From positions 1 to 64,000 of the forward strand of contig NZ_JAMBOX010000002.1 in assembly GCF_023715785.1 (NCBI RefSeq): a stretch of 64,000 bases of DNA, read 5' to 3'. The notes below the pieces were generated by a model. The model ran no database searches, was not told the origin of the DNA, and saw only the letters and a list, made by a program, of their open reading frames with translations. Below, in pieces: positions 1 to 8,133 of the stretch; within the stretch, counting starts at the first letter, position 1; every line of letters starts with the position of its first letter. The DNA is from Neobacillus niacini (GTDB lineage Bacteria; Bacillota; Bacilli; Bacillales; Cytobacillaceae). Position numbers and translations under genes: made by a program.

Positions 1-112
1 CGGAAGGCACGAAGACTCCTGCGGGAGTACGGGGCAGTGGGAGACCCCACAGGCGCTTGCGCCGAGGAGGCTCCCAGGCACGCCCGCGGAAAGCGAAGTG
101 CCTGGAGCGCAA
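1..112. repeat. Structured Bacillaceae intergenic repeat (edge-truncated)
   Basis: This GC-rich stretch is built from nested inverted repeats. CTCC-TGC-GGAG lies near base 16, an outer GGGAG...CTCCC pair encloses a GGCGC-TTG-CGCC-type hairpin around bases 40-77, and AGGCAC...GTGCCT spans about 76-104. It codes for nothing evident and is far richer in GC than its neighbours. From memory, elements of this type are scattered between genes in Bacillus-group genomes. Its left end is probably cut by the window edge. Confidence 0.6.
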
Positions 113-198
113 ATCAACAGACATATCAAATAGTTTTTGATTAATATCATTATAACAAATTAACGCGGTGAATTATTAAAGTGGTTATATAAAATAAA

Positions 199-252
199 GG
201 CTGTCGAAAGTTTCTCGACAGCCTGAGCGTGCACATCGAAGTGCACGCTTTT
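199..252 (+). terminator. Tandem hairpin terminator
   Basis: Two hairpins follow one another: bases 199-223 (9-bp stem) and 226-249 (9-bp stem, loop ATCGAA). The second is followed by a T-rich tract on the plus strand. This would end a plus-strand transcript entering from left of the window. Confidence 0.55.
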
Positions 253-302
253 ATTTGATGTAATGGAGACTATGGGCTTATTGTCCCACTAGAACTTAAA
301 AG

Positions 303-334
303 GACAGGCGTGCAAAGATACTTGCACGCCTGTC
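303..334 (-). terminator. Rho-independent terminator of the 339-680 gene
   Basis: A perfect 13-bp stem (303-315 with 322-334) lies just past the stop codon of the minus-strand gene. On that strand it is followed by CCTTTTAAG. Confidence 0.7.
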
Positions 335-338
335 AGTC

Positions 339-680
339 CTATTTTCCACTTTTCTTTTCACCGTTTTTTTTATCGCTAAGTGTTCGGTAAATTTGGGTAT
401 GCATGCTGCCTTCCACGATGTTCTCAAGAAAAAATGGACCGATTAGCTCTAAATATCCTTCATCGTCGAACATCTTTTTATTTTGCCATTCCATTTCTGC
501 CAATCCCTCGTAGGTTGACAGAAGTGCATATGTATGATCATTGCCTGAAATTGGTGTGAGAATTTCGACTTTATGATTAAAATTCTCCATCCTGTATTTT
601 TTAATTTCTCTTAAATTTTCGATTGCTTCTTTAAATTTTTCCAGTTTTACTACGAACGTCTGATACACAATGACAGACAT
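339..680 (-). CDS. NIPSNAP-like small protein, function unknown
   Basis: This 113-residue soluble protein has no signal peptide and ends in a Lys-rich tail. The pattern is a hydrophobic start (VIVYQTFVVK), an amphipathic helix, central strands and a late ENIVEGSMHTQIYRTL strand. It suggests a single-domain dimeric alpha/beta barrel of the NIPSNAP/EthD kind, proteins often met as orphans in Bacillus. The assignment rests on overall pattern, not on a diagnostic residue. The gene stands alone, has a strong hairpin terminator directly downstream and a G-rich ribosome site upstream. No substrate can be proposed. Confidence 0.6.
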   Translation of the reverse strand: MSVIVYQTFVVKLEKFKEAIENLREIKKYRMENFNHKVEILTPISGNDHTYALLSTYEGLAEMEWQNKKMFDDEGYLELIGPFFLENIVEGSMHTQIYRTLSDKKNGEKKSGK

Positions 681-870
681 TGCTGCACCCCCAAAGTATT
701 AGCTGGTTATCAATAATATGGACCTTTTTCACTTCTTTATTCATTTTGGGCAGGGTAAAATGGAAATAAGACTTTTAGCACTTAAGCTGGTGAAATAGGA
801 AACTAGCATGGTACGAAAGGAATGTTTGCCAGGAAAAAGAAACTGAAATGGAATAAACTGGGGGATTTCC

Positions 871-897
871 TGAAACTAATTACTTGCGACATGCGTC
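871..897 (+). promoter_or_regulatory. Candidate ECF sigma (SigM/SigW/SigX-type) promoter
   Basis: TGAAAC (871-876), a 17-bp spacer and CGTC (894-897) match the -35/-10 pattern of Bacillus extracytoplasmic-function sigma factors, closest to SigM. It lies about 45 bases upstream of the VanW-like lipoprotein gene, which would fit an envelope-stress gene. Confidence 0.4.
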
Positions 898-942
898 TAA
901 GTTACAAAAGAGGCATTGGAAAAATGAAAAACGGGGGAACAA

Positions 943-1938
943 GTGGGGATGTTTAAACGGCGTAGGTTGTTGTTGTTATTGGTCGTTTTCAGTTTATTTG
1001 GGTTGGTCGGATGCCTGGAGAAAACAGTCAAGGAAATAGAGGTCAAGGCAACCGAGGTTGAGCAGAAACAAGCAGAGAAGACCAAACCGGCTCAGCCAAA
1101 GGTTGAAAAGCCTATTATTGTCAATATAATTGACCCGAATACAAAGGCTATCATAAAATCGTATACGCCAAAAGACTATGGATTCGGGACAGACAATGAA
1201 AAATATAAAGCAGAACTAGCCAAATGGGCAAAAGAATTGGCTAGAGGTACCAAGGACACACCGGGATACGATAAGCGAATGACGCTTGACAAAATTGATG
1301 AAAATGGCCAGGTGATCAAAGGTACTCCACAAACGTTACTTGATGAGACCGAATTGACGGAAAGACTTCTCCAAGCATCCGGAAAAGGCGGCGATGTTGA
1401 GATACCGCTTTACACGACTGCCAGTGGCTACAAAATGGAAGATGTGCCAACACTTAATGAAGTAATGGTCGCCTCGTTTACAACCCGCTTTAATGGCAAT
1501 GTTGCCGGAAGGTCAAAAAATATTGAATTATCTGCCGAGGCGATAAATAATATTATTCTTGGTGACCAAGATTCATTCTCATTTAATACAACCGTGGGAC
1601 CAAGAACGGCGGAAACCGGTTATCAGAAAGCACCTGAAATCATCGATGGAAAGTTGGTTGACGGAATTGGGGGAGGTATTTGTCAAACCTCATCGACGTT
1701 ATTTAATGCCATTGATCAATTACCTGTCACCTATATTGAGCGACACTTCCATTCCCTCGATGTCGGCTATGTGCCGAAAGGGAGGGATGCCACGGTTTCC
1801 TACGGCGGGAAGGACTTCAGGTTCAAAAATACGACCGGCGTGCCTTTGCTGTTAAGAACAGTTTATAAAAAAGGCTCATTAACCATTGAGGTTAGGACCT
1901 CAAAAATATATAAGTCCATGATGAAAAAGCCTGTGTAA
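943..1938 (+). CDS. VanW-family lipoprotein
   Basis: A basic N-terminus, a hydrophobic stretch and a lipobox (LVGC, about residues 21-24) predict a lipoprotein anchored on the outer face of the membrane. A charged linker and a middle domain follow. The C-terminal half carries a VanW/YoaR-type domain, with a VGPRT-type motif and the GGGICQTSSTLFNA segment typical of the family. VanW proteins are tied to the envelope and to glycopeptide-resistance clusters, but their biochemical role is not settled. No van genes lie nearby, so this is not a resistance locus. The start may be GTG at 943 or ATG at 949, and the GGGGG ribosome site suits either. An ECF-like promoter precedes it and a hairpin terminator follows. 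Confidence 0.8.
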   Translation: MGMFKRRRLLLLLVVFSLFGLVGCLEKTVKEIEVKATEVEQKQAEKTKPAQPKVEKPIIVNIIDPNTKAIIKSYTPKDYGFGTDNEKYKAELAKWAKELARGTKDTPGYDKRMTLDKIDENGQVIKGTPQTLLDETELTERLLQASGKGGDVEIPLYTTASGYKMEDVPTLNEVMVASFTTRFNGNVAGRSKNIELSAEAINNIILGDQDSFSFNTTVGPRTAETGYQKAPEIIDGKLVDGIGGGICQTSSTLFNAIDQLPVTYIERHFHSLDVGYVPKGRDATVSYGGKDFRFKNTTGVPLLLRTVYKKGSLTIEVRTSKIYKSMMKKPV

Positions 1939-1946
1939 AAAATTGA

Positions 1947-1980
1947 TCCCTTCATGCCTAATGCATGAAGGGAATTTTTA
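1947..1980. terminator. Bidirectional terminator between convergent genes
   Basis: A perfect 11-bp stem (1947-1957 with 1963-1973) is flanked by T-rich tracts on both strands. It sits between the vanW-like gene and the minus-strand zinc-finger-like gene. Confidence 0.7.
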
Positions 1981-1981
1981 T

Positions 1982-2197
1982 TTAGCTATATTGTTCCCAA
2001 TCAGTATAATGCCCGCTACCTTGGCATCCTGGACATTCAAATGAATTGAAATAGGCAAATTCATTATATGGATAAACCGTATAGCCCCGTCCTTGGCAAT
2101 CAGGACACTTGCCTTGGTCTCTCATGTTGGAGAGATGATTTTGGTATCGAGTTTCCCTCCATTGATTAAACGAGCTGAGCAGTCCCATTTTTTTCAC
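1982..2197 (-). CDS. Small CXXCXGXG zinc-ribbon-like protein
   Basis: This 71-residue protein contains two CxxCxGxG-type motifs (CPDCQGRGY and CPGCQGSGH) about 20 residues apart. This is the pattern of the DnaJ cysteine-rich region and of small Bacillus zinc-binding proteins. A single zinc ion held by the four cysteines is likely. The N-terminal third is a basic helix (FNQWRETRYQNH). It stands alone and converges on the vanW-like gene. A chaperone, adaptor or nucleic-acid-binding role is possible, but none can be named from the sequence. Confidence 0.65.
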   Translation of the reverse strand: MKKMGLLSSFNQWRETRYQNHLSNMRDQGKCPDCQGRGYTVYPYNEFAYFNSFECPGCQGSGHYTDWEQYS

Positions 2198-2417
2198 CTC
2201 ATCATTCAGGCTTTTTAAATTAGTATTGGGTTAAAATGGAATATTTATGCTTCCGTTTTTCCCTAAAAAATCGGGGTCCCGCTGCGGCTGAAAAACTATT
2301 ATGTAATAATATTTTTATGAAAGTTATGTCAATTTGTGAGTGTTCCTTGAAAAAAAGCTTGGTCTATTTAGGCGTTTTTTGCTTTTTTTCGGAAATACTA
2401 AACTCGAGGTGAGTCAA

Positions 2418-2591
2418 TTGGACAAATGGAACGGGCAATCAGCCCCGAATAATAATCTGCCTCCGAAAACACTTCGGACAGGGAATTTTACCGGAAAACA
2501 ACCAGACCATGAATTTTCTGAGGAATTGTCTGATGGCGGTGAGCGTGACCAATACATTAAGCGGCAACAAAAGGATTTGAAGATGAAATGA
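2418..2591 (+). CDS. Small hydrophilic protein, unknown
   Basis: The reading frame is open from 2340, but the best ribosome site (GAGGTGAG, 2406-2413) points to a TTG start at 2418, giving 57 residues. The product is hydrophilic, rich in Asn, Lys, Asp and Glu, without cysteine or membrane segments, and probably disordered. A hairpin terminator follows within a few bases, supporting a real transcription unit. Small proteins of this make-up are common in Bacillaceae, and some are spore-associated. I do not recognise this one. Confidence 0.5.
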   Translation: MDKWNGQSAPNNNLPPKTLRTGNFTGKQPDHEFSEELSDGGERDQYIKRQQKDLKMK

Positions 2592-2592
2592 G

Positions 2593-2620
2593 AGTGGCGA
2601 TGAAAAATCGTCACTTTTTT
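2593..2620 (+). terminator. Rho-independent terminator
   Basis: A 9-bp stem with one G-T pair (2593-2601 with 2607-2615) runs into a T tract. It ends the 2418-2591 gene. Confidence 0.7.
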
Positions 2621-2621
2621 C

Positions 2622-2676
2622 TTTACAGGATAAAAATTTTATTATAGAATTTCTATGTACCTAATAAAACTAGGTA
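2622..2676 (+). promoter_or_regulatory. Promoter and PadR operator
   Basis: TTTACA (2622-2627), a 17-bp spacer and TAGAAT (2645-2650) form a sigma-A promoter. Just past the expected start point lies a perfect inverted repeat, TACCTA-N7-TAGGTA (2658-2676). It adjoins and partly overlaps the GGTAGGTGA ribosome site of the padR gene. This is a likely autoregulatory operator. A second TACCTA half-site occurs at 3672-3677, upstream of the DUF4173 gene. Confidence 0.6.
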
Positions 2677-2685
2677 GGTGATAAA

Positions 2686-3033
2686 ATGTTTAACCGTGAA
2701 TTAGTCAAGGGAAGTACCTCATTAATATTGCTGCAATTGTTAAATGAACGCGATATGTACGGCTATGAATTGGTAAAAGTGCTTGAACAGCGCAGCGACA
2801 ATGGCTTAAGTGTTAAAGAAGGGACTTTATACCCTGCGCTTCACAAGCTGGAAAAGCAGGAGTACATCGAATGCTATTGGCAGGAGCAGGAGAAAGGGCC
2901 GGCACGAAAGTATTATCGGATTACAAACGCAGGCAGGGAGCTGTTATCAGAAAAAACCCGGGAATGGCAGGATTTTGTAAAGGTCATGAACAAAGTAATC
3001 GGGAGATCAAACAATGGAACGGCTAAAGAGTAG
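2686..3033 (+). CDS. PadR-family transcriptional regulator
   Basis: This 115-residue PadR-like winged-helix repressor has the family hallmarks in order: [19 protein letters not shown] (helix 1-2), the recognition region [20 protein letters not shown], and the wing [16 protein letters not shown]. It begins with ATG behind GGTAGGTGA and overlaps the next gene by 20 bases, so the two are translated together. PadR/HAAS pairs are widespread in Firmicutes and usually repress their own operon and nearby membrane genes. The upstream palindrome is the likely binding site. Confidence 0.92.
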   Translation: MFNRELVKGSTSLILLQLLNERDMYGYELVKVLEQRSDNGLSVKEGTLYPALHKLEKQEYIECYWQEQEKGPARKYYRITNAGRELLSEKTREWQDFVKVMNKVIGRSNNGTAKE

Positions 3034-3652
3034 ATTTCTGGACCAACTGGCAATAAAGCTGGAGAAACATCCGGACAAAGAGAGCATTCTTTTAGAGTAT
3101 GAATCGCATATTGACGAAATCCTTCTTGAATCATCACATTGCTCGAATGAGGAAGAATTAATGGAATTGATTATTTCAAGGCTTGGCAGCCTGGAAGAAA
3201 TAGCGGATGCTTGGAAAGAAGAACTAGCTGTAACCCCAAGTAATATGAAGTGGCTGTTTATTTTGATGAACATTCTTTTTTTCGTTGGCGGCAGTTTGTT
3301 AACACTCGTACATAATCTCTATCAATGGACATGGCTGACAACCATATGGGAGCATCTAACCGCCATCCCAACCCTTATTGCTTTTTTATATATGTTTTTC
3401 TGGGCATTGCTTGGGTACGAAATTGGCAAAGGCTTCGGGCACGGCGGCCGCAAGCTTCTCAAGAAAACGTTTTTGCTCTCGCTGATTCCCAATTTGCTGC
3501 TCATGATATTAACTGTGTTTGAAATCATTCCGCATTCGTGGTTTGCGCCGTTATTGACGAAAACATTTATGATTGCTTGTATTATCTTTACCGTCAGCCT
3601 TTACCCCATCAGTTTGCTTGGCTACCGCTGGGGGAGGAAAGCTTCGATATGA
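3014..3652 (+). CDS. HAAS-domain membrane protein, partner of PadR
   Basis: The first 75 residues form the helical HAAS (DUF1700-like) domain, with the typical [10 protein letters not shown] segment. After it come about five hydrophobic segments up to residue 205 and a short basic tail. HAAS proteins are almost always encoded directly after a PadR regulator, as here, and are thought to sit in the membrane and influence it. The molecular mechanism is unknown. The gene lacks a strong ribosome site of its own and probably relies on coupling to padR. Confidence 0.8.
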   Translation: MERLKSRFLDQLAIKLEKHPDKESILLEYESHIDEILLESSHCSNEEELMELIISRLGSLEEIADAWKEELAVTPSNMKWLFILMNILFFVGGSLLTLVHNLYQWTWLTTIWEHLTAIPTLIAFLYMFFWALLGYEIGKGFGHGGRKLLKKTFLLSLIPNLLLMILTVFEIIPHSWFAPLLTKTFMIACIIFTVSLYPISLLGYRWGRKASI

Positions 3653-3712
3653 GCAGTTTTTTTTGCCTACATACCTAGAATAACGATATATATAGAAATT
3701 CAATGGAAGAGA

Positions 3713-5182
3713 GTGCTAACAATGGAGAAGACATTTGCAACAAAAGATTGGGTCTTTTTGTTTTTATGTTTGCTGCTTGGAATATTGGCGGAGGAGATGC
3801 TGCTTCGAGGGAAAATCGGGATTTCTTATTTGGTCTTTATCAGCGCATTTTATGGTGTGTTTTTTTGGCGCTTCCGCGGGTTTTCGTTCTCCCACCAGCG
3901 CTTTGGCTACCTGCTGTTATGCTGTATCTGGCTATTGGCTGCGGGATATTTTATTAACGATAACATTCTGTTTCAGGTGTTAAATATGCTGGTCATCCCG
4001 GTGTTGGCAATTGCTCATTTGGCAGTAGTGACAAGCCCGAAAAATCAAAACTGGAATCAGTTTGCCTTTATCCACTACCTATTTAACAAGCTAATTGGGG
4101 TCTTCAAATACGTAGGCGAAAGTGCTGGAGTGATCGGGAAGGGGGTAAAACGGGGAGTCGATGAAGACAAATTATTAATCTGGAAAAAAGTGCTGATCGG
4201 CGTTCTAATCTCCATCCCGATTCTTGCAGTTGTACTCAGACTTTTGATGTCGGCCGATACCCAATTCGAACGAATGATCGGCGGGATTCCAAATTGGTTT
4301 CTTGTCATCGATATGGAGAACTTCATAAGGTTATTGGTCGTCCTATTTTTAACAGCTGCTTTCTTTTCTTACATGCAAGTTCTATTGAAAAAACACATCC
4401 AGGTGCTGAAGCAGCAAGACCATGCCGAAGGTTTCAAAATTGATGCGATTATTACGGTCACTTTTCTCGTTTTAATCAATCTGGTATATGTGCTATTTAC
4501 CGTTGTCCAATTTAAATATTTCTTCAGCGGCACCCTTCAATCAGACTTTACGTACGCAGAATATGCCAGAAAGGGATTTTTTGAACTCCTGTTTGTGACG
4601 ATGTTTAACCTGTCTGTAACGGTTATCGTGTTGACATTCGTTGACCGCAGCCTGAATGGCCTTAAGATGATAACACAGGTTTTGCTCACGCTATTGGTCG
4701 GATCAAGTTTCGTTATGCTTAGCTCCGCTTTCATGCGCTTAAGTATCTATGAAGAAGCCTACGGATTTACCTTTACCAGGGTACTGGTTCATTCGTTTAT
4801 GCTATTTTTAGTGTTCATTTTGGTTTACACGCTGGCGAAAATCTGGATGGAAAAGCTGTCCTTATTCCATTTCTATTTTATTGCATCTTTAATCTATTAC
4901 ACAGCGATCGCCGTGATAGATTTGGATCGATTCGTGGTGAAGAAGAATATCGAACGCTATGAGGACACTGGAAAAATTGATGTCCACTACTTGAACAGCT
5001 TATCGTACATGGGTGTACAAGGTTTAATTGAACTTTATGAAAAGCATCCGGAAATCGAGGGCTTGGGCCCAATCATACAGGACAGGAAGCAGGAGGCCGT
5101 CTCAACGGATAATCCTTGGCAATCGTTTAATTTGGCGAGGGAGCTGACGTATAAGGAACTGAGAAATCTTGATTTGAAGTAA
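3713..5182 (+). CDS. DUF4173/DUF4153-type polytopic membrane protein
   Basis: The product is about 486-489 residues with 10-12 hydrophobic segments filling roughly residues 10-420, followed by a soluble C-terminal tail of about 70 residues. The tail reads like a small helical repeat (YLNSLSYMGVQGLIELYEKHPEI). A D-R-F-V pair following a late helix and the overall layout fit the DUF4173 group, whose function is unknown. The ATG at 3722 is better placed behind GGAAGAGAG than the GTG at 3713. A TACCTA half-site upstream resembles the PadR operator before 2686, so this gene could belong to that regulon. Confidence 0.65.
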   Translation: MLTMEKTFATKDWVFLFLCLLLGILAEEMLLRGKIGISYLVFISAFYGVFFWRFRGFSFSHQRFGYLLLCCIWLLAAGYFINDNILFQVLNMLVIPVLAIAHLAVVTSPKNQNWNQFAFIHYLFNKLIGVFKYVGESAGVIGKGVKRGVDEDKLLIWKKVLIGVLISIPILAVVLRLLMSADTQFERMIGGIPNWFLVIDMENFIRLLVVLFLTAAFFSYMQVLLKKHIQVLKQQDHAEGFKIDAIITVTFLVLINLVYVLFTVVQFKYFFSGTLQSDFTYAEYARKGFFELLFVTMFNLSVTVIVLTFVDRSLNGLKMITQVLLTLLVGSSFVMLSSAFMRLSIYEEAYGFTFTRVLVHSFMLFLVFILVYTLAKIWMEKLSLFHFYFIASLIYYTAIAVIDLDRFVVKKNIERYEDTGKIDVHYLNSLSYMGVQGLIELYEKHPEIEGLGPIIQDRKQEAVSTDNPWQSFNLARELTYKELRNLDLK

Positions 5183-5190
5183 AAGTAAAA

Positions 5191-5214
5191 AAGCAGGGCC
5201 GTAATGCCCTGCTT
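5191..5214 (-). terminator. Terminator of the AIM24-family gene
   Basis: A 9-bp GC-rich stem (5191-5199 with 5206-5214) is followed on the minus strand by a long T tract. It lies between two convergent genes, but the T run favours the minus strand. Confidence 0.75.
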
Positions 5215-5225
5215 CACCACAATAA

Positions 5226-6017
5226 TTAGTCCCCATTAAACATATCAAAGATCCCGCGGGCGATGCTGCCTTCGTCTTTGCTTCCGCCTCGATGGGGTGC
5301 TGCTGCAAACACCCGGCTTGCCAGCCTGCTGAATGGCAGCGATTGAATCCATACCGAACCAGGACCACGCAACGTGGCAAAGAACAAACCTTCGCCGCCG
5401 AACAACGCGGTTTTAACTCCTTTTACAAATTCAATATCATAGCTGACATCCCGAGTCATCGCCACCAAACAGCCGGTATCCACACGCAATGTCTGGCCAG
5501 GAAGGAGCTCCTTTTTGGTAATCGTTCCACCAGCGTGGACGAACGCCATTCCATCACCTTCTAGCTTTTGCATGATAAAACCTTCGCCGCCAAAGAAACC
5601 GACGCCGATTTTGCGCTGGAATTCGATTCCAACCTGGACTCCTTTTGCCGCAGCAAGAAAGGCATCCTTTTGACAGATGATCTTGCCGCCAAGCTGGCTT
5701 AAATCCATTGGAATGATTTTTCCTGGGTATGGAGAGGCAAACGAAACATGCCGTTTAGCCGAACCGGCATTTGTGAAAGTAGTCATAAATAAACTTTCAC
5801 CCGTGAGGACCCGCTTACCGGCAGAGAAAAGCTTTCCCATCAGGCCGCTAGTGCCAGCGCCGGAGCCGTCTCCAAAAATCGTCTCCATTTGAATGTCATC
5901 ATCCATCATCATAAAGCTGCCCGCTTCCGCAACGACTGTCTCATGCGGATCAAGTTCAACCTCAACAAACTGCATATCATCGCCGTGAATCTTGTAATCA
6001 ATTTCGTGGTTATTCAT
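5226..6017 (-). CDS. AIM24/TIGR00266-family protein
   Basis: This 263-residue protein belongs to the AIM24 family, a double-stranded beta-helix scaffold built from repeated Gly-rich strands. The recurrent [17 protein letters not shown] and [14 protein letters not shown] segments near residues 140 and 210 are the family signature. Relatives are soluble. The name comes from a yeast mitochondrial inner-membrane assembly factor, and the bacterial role is unknown. I chose the ATG at 6017 because GGAGGG lies directly upstream; the longer frame to 6032 would swallow that site. The gene is monocistronic and has its own terminator. Confidence 0.85.
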   Translation of the reverse strand: MNNHEIDYKIHGDDMQFVEVELDPHETVVAEAGSFMMMDDDIQMETIFGDGSGAGTSGLMGKLFSAGKRVLTGESLFMTTFTNAGSAKRHVSFASPYPGKIIPMDLSQLGGKIICQKDAFLAAAKGVQVGIEFQRKIGVGFFGGEGFIMQKLEGDGMAFVHAGGTITKKELLPGQTLRVDTGCLVAMTRDVSYDIEFVKGVKTALFGGEGLFFATLRGPGSVWIQSLPFSRLASRVFAAAPHRGGSKDEGSIARGIFDMFNGD

Positions 6018-6109
6018 ACCCGTTCCCTCCACTTATTTTAAAAAATAAAGGCCCAACTATATTTTAAAATAAATAGGAAGAAAGTGCTAACATTAGCCAA
6101 AAAAATCCA

Positions 6110-6228
6110 AAATAAAAGGACGCCTGAATAGTTCAGGCGTCCTCTTGCGTATTGCGGCGAAAAACCACACTCCACATTGTGTGTTCCATAAGGAATGTTT
6201 TTCGGCTTATGCAATTCAGCTCATCGCT
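6110..6228 (-). ncRNA. Candidate small RNA, about 115 nt
   Basis: A strong promoter on the minus strand (see 6234-6262) should start transcription near 6227. A 12-bp terminator hairpin (6117-6128 with 6132-6143), followed on that strand by TTTTATTTT, would end it near 6110. In between, the RNA can fold into a long interrupted stem (ATTGC with GCAAT, then CGAAAAAC with GTTTTTCG) enclosing two small hairpins. No reading frame is evident. It does not match 6S, SRP, RoxS or the common riboswitches as I remember them. Read-through would enter the AIM24 gene, so a leader role is possible. Confidence 0.5.
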
Positions 6229-6233
6229 TGGCT

Positions 6234-6262
6234 ATTGTATCATGAAAGATTTACAAAAGCAA
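6234..6262 (-). promoter_or_regulatory. Sigma-A promoter for the candidate small RNA
   Basis: On the minus strand TTGCTT (6262-6257), a 17-bp spacer and TACAAT (6239-6234) form a good sigma-A promoter. It is divergent from sulP. Confidence 0.6.
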
Positions 6263-6287
6263 ATGAACATTTTTTAGTATTTACCAC

Positions 6288-6331
6288 TTGATATTAGTAA
6301 TCTATTATTATATATTCAAATAATCAGATAT
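6288..6331 (+). promoter_or_regulatory. sulP promoter with possible ArsR site
   Basis: TTGATA (6288-6293), 17 bp and TATATT (6311-6316) make a sigma-A promoter. ATATTCAA (6312-6319) followed by the degenerate TCAGATAT (6324-6331) weakly resembles an ArsR/SmtB-type dyad over the -10 and start region. The promoter is the firmer part; the operator is speculative. Confidence 0.5.
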
Positions 6332-6360
6332 ACAAAAATAAGAAGATAAGAAGGGTGAAC

Positions 6361-8109
6361 ATGTTTACTGACAAAAGGTTCCATCACTATTCTTTAAAGA
6401 GCGTGCCAAAAGATCTGCTCTCAGGGTTGATTGTCGGGGTCATCGCGATTCCCCTTGGTATGGCCTTTGCCATTGCTTCCGGAGTGAAGCCAGAGTATGG
6501 AATCTATACGACCATCGTTGCCGGGATTCTCATTTCCTTATTTGGCGGATCGAAGTATCAAATTGGCGGTCCGACTGGTGCTTTTATCCCGATCTTGTTC
6601 GGGATAGTCATGACCTATGGCTATGAAAATCTGCTGATTGCCGGATTTATGGCCGGAATTATTCTTGTGTTAATGGGCATATTTAAGCTGGGCTCATTGA
6701 TTAAATTCATCCCGAGGCCGGTCACGATTGGATTTACAACCGGGATTGCGGTCACGATTTTTACGGGTCAAATTGCCAGTTTCCTAGGATTAGAGGGTAT
6801 TGAGAAGCACGAAGAATTTATAAAAAACATCGGGGAACTCGTGGTCCATTTGAGTACCATCAATATTTTCAGCGTCCTAACGGCGGCAATTTGTTTATTG
6901 ACCATCATTTATACACCAAAAATCGCCCCAAAGATTCCCGGACCGTTACTAGGCTTGCTGGTATCGACCTTTATCGCGGCACTGTTGTTTCCAGGTGAGG
7001 TGGCAACGATAGGATCGGCTTATGGGCAGATTCCCAATTCATTGCCTAGTATCCAGATTCCCGAAATAAATCTGGATGTTATTATGAAACTGATTAAGCC
7101 GGCATTCATTATTGCAATGCTTGGCGGTATTGAATCGCTGCTGTCAGCAGTTGTTGCCGATGGTATGACTAACAGCAAGCATCACAGTAATCGGGAACTG
7201 GTTGGTCAAGGAATAGCCAATATGATTACGCCATTGTTTGGCGGGATTCCGGCGACAGGGGCAATTGCCCGGACAGCGACGAATATAAAAAACGGAGCGG
7301 TGTCCCCTTTATCAGGAATTTTTCACGGGATCGTTGTGCTCTTGGTATTAGTATTTTTTGCACCGTATGCTTCCTATATTCCACTTGCCAGCATGGCGCC
7401 TATCTTAATGGTGGTGGCTTGGAATATGAGTGAGCGAAAGGTGTTTGCCCATATATTTAAAACAAAATCAACGGATTCCCTGGTTCTAGTGGTCACATTT
7501 TTACTTACTGTTTTCGTCAACCTTACGACAGCAGTGGAAGTCGGTCTTGTCATGTCGGCTATCCTGTTTGTAAAACGGATGAGCGATGTCATGGTAACCG
7601 CAAAAGCGTTACCCAATCCGCAAACGAATCGGGCCAAGGTGGAGACAGGAATGGTCACGGATACTCATGATTGTCCGCAAATCAGTATCTTTAATATTGA
7701 AGGTCCGTTATTTTTTGGGGCGGCACTCAGCTTTGAAGAAACGATCATGAAGACCATCAATTACCGCCCGAAAATCCTGTTATTGCGGATGGGAAAGGTT
7801 CCGTTCATGGATACTACTGGGGAAGCGAATTTGTCGAGTATTGTTCGCCAGTTTTCTAAAAATGGTATAGTATTACTATCAGGGTTAAATCCTCAGCCGG
7901 AAAGTGTTTTGAAAAAGACGGGCCTATACGATGTCATTGGAGAAGATCACTTTTTCGAGCATACCGGTGAGGCCATTCAATATGCACTTGGTCAACTAAA
8001 TCAAAATAAGTGTCTCGGGTGTAAGCATTTTGCGTTTAGAGAATGTCAAAAGTTGTCTGCTACCGAGGTTGTGGAAAGAAAGAAGCAGAAATTAACCGTT
8101 ACAATTTAG
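6361..8109 (+). CDS. SulP-family anion transporter with STAS domain
   Basis: A SulP/SLC26-type carrier of about 582 residues. The N-terminal membrane domain (to about residue 400) has the family motifs LLSGLIVGVIAIPLGMAFAIASG and FGGSKYQIGGPTGAFIPI. A cytoplasmic STAS domain follows, including the LRMGKVPFMDTTGEANL strand-loop. Substrates in this family include sulfate, bicarbonate, dicarboxylates and other anions; none can be fixed here. The last 32 residues add a C-x2-C-x7-C cluster, uncommon in SulP proteins, which could bind metal or sense redox state. The ATG at 6361 fits AGAAGG better than the GTG at 6355. An ArsR-type gene follows 24 bases downstream, in the same unit. Confidence 0.9.
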   Translation: MFTDKRFHHYSLKSVPKDLLSGLIVGVIAIPLGMAFAIASGVKPEYGIYTTIVAGILISLFGGSKYQIGGPTGAFIPILFGIVMTYGYENLLIAGFMAGIILVLMGIFKLGSLIKFIPRPVTIGFTTGIAVTIFTGQIASFLGLEGIEKHEEFIKNIGELVVHLSTINIFSVLTAAICLLTIIYTPKIAPKIPGPLLGLLVSTFIAALLFPGEVATIGSAYGQIPNSLPSIQIPEINLDVIMKLIKPAFIIAMLGGIESLLSAVVADGMTNSKHHSNRELVGQGIANMITPLFGGIPATGAIARTATNIKNGAVSPLSGIFHGIVVLLVLVFFAPYASYIPLASMAPILMVVAWNMSERKVFAHIFKTKSTDSLVLVVTFLLTVFVNLTTAVEVGLVMSAILFVKRMSDVMVTAKALPNPQTNRAKVETGMVTDTHDCPQISIFNIEGPLFFGAALSFEETIMKTINYRPKILLLRMGKVPFMDTTGEANLSSIVRQFSKNGIVLLSGLNPQPESVLKKTGLYDVIGEDHFFEHTGEAIQYALGQLNQNKCLGCKHFAFRECQKLSATEVVERKKQKLTVTI

Positions 8110-8133
8110 CAAATAGGTAAAGGTGATGATGAG

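Noticed and set aside
943-1938. Part of a vancomycin-resistance cluster
   Set aside because: No other van genes are present, and VanW domains are common outside resistance loci.
6288-6331. A firm ArsR operator before sulP
   Set aside because: Only one half-site is good. I kept it as a weak note rather than a separate finding.
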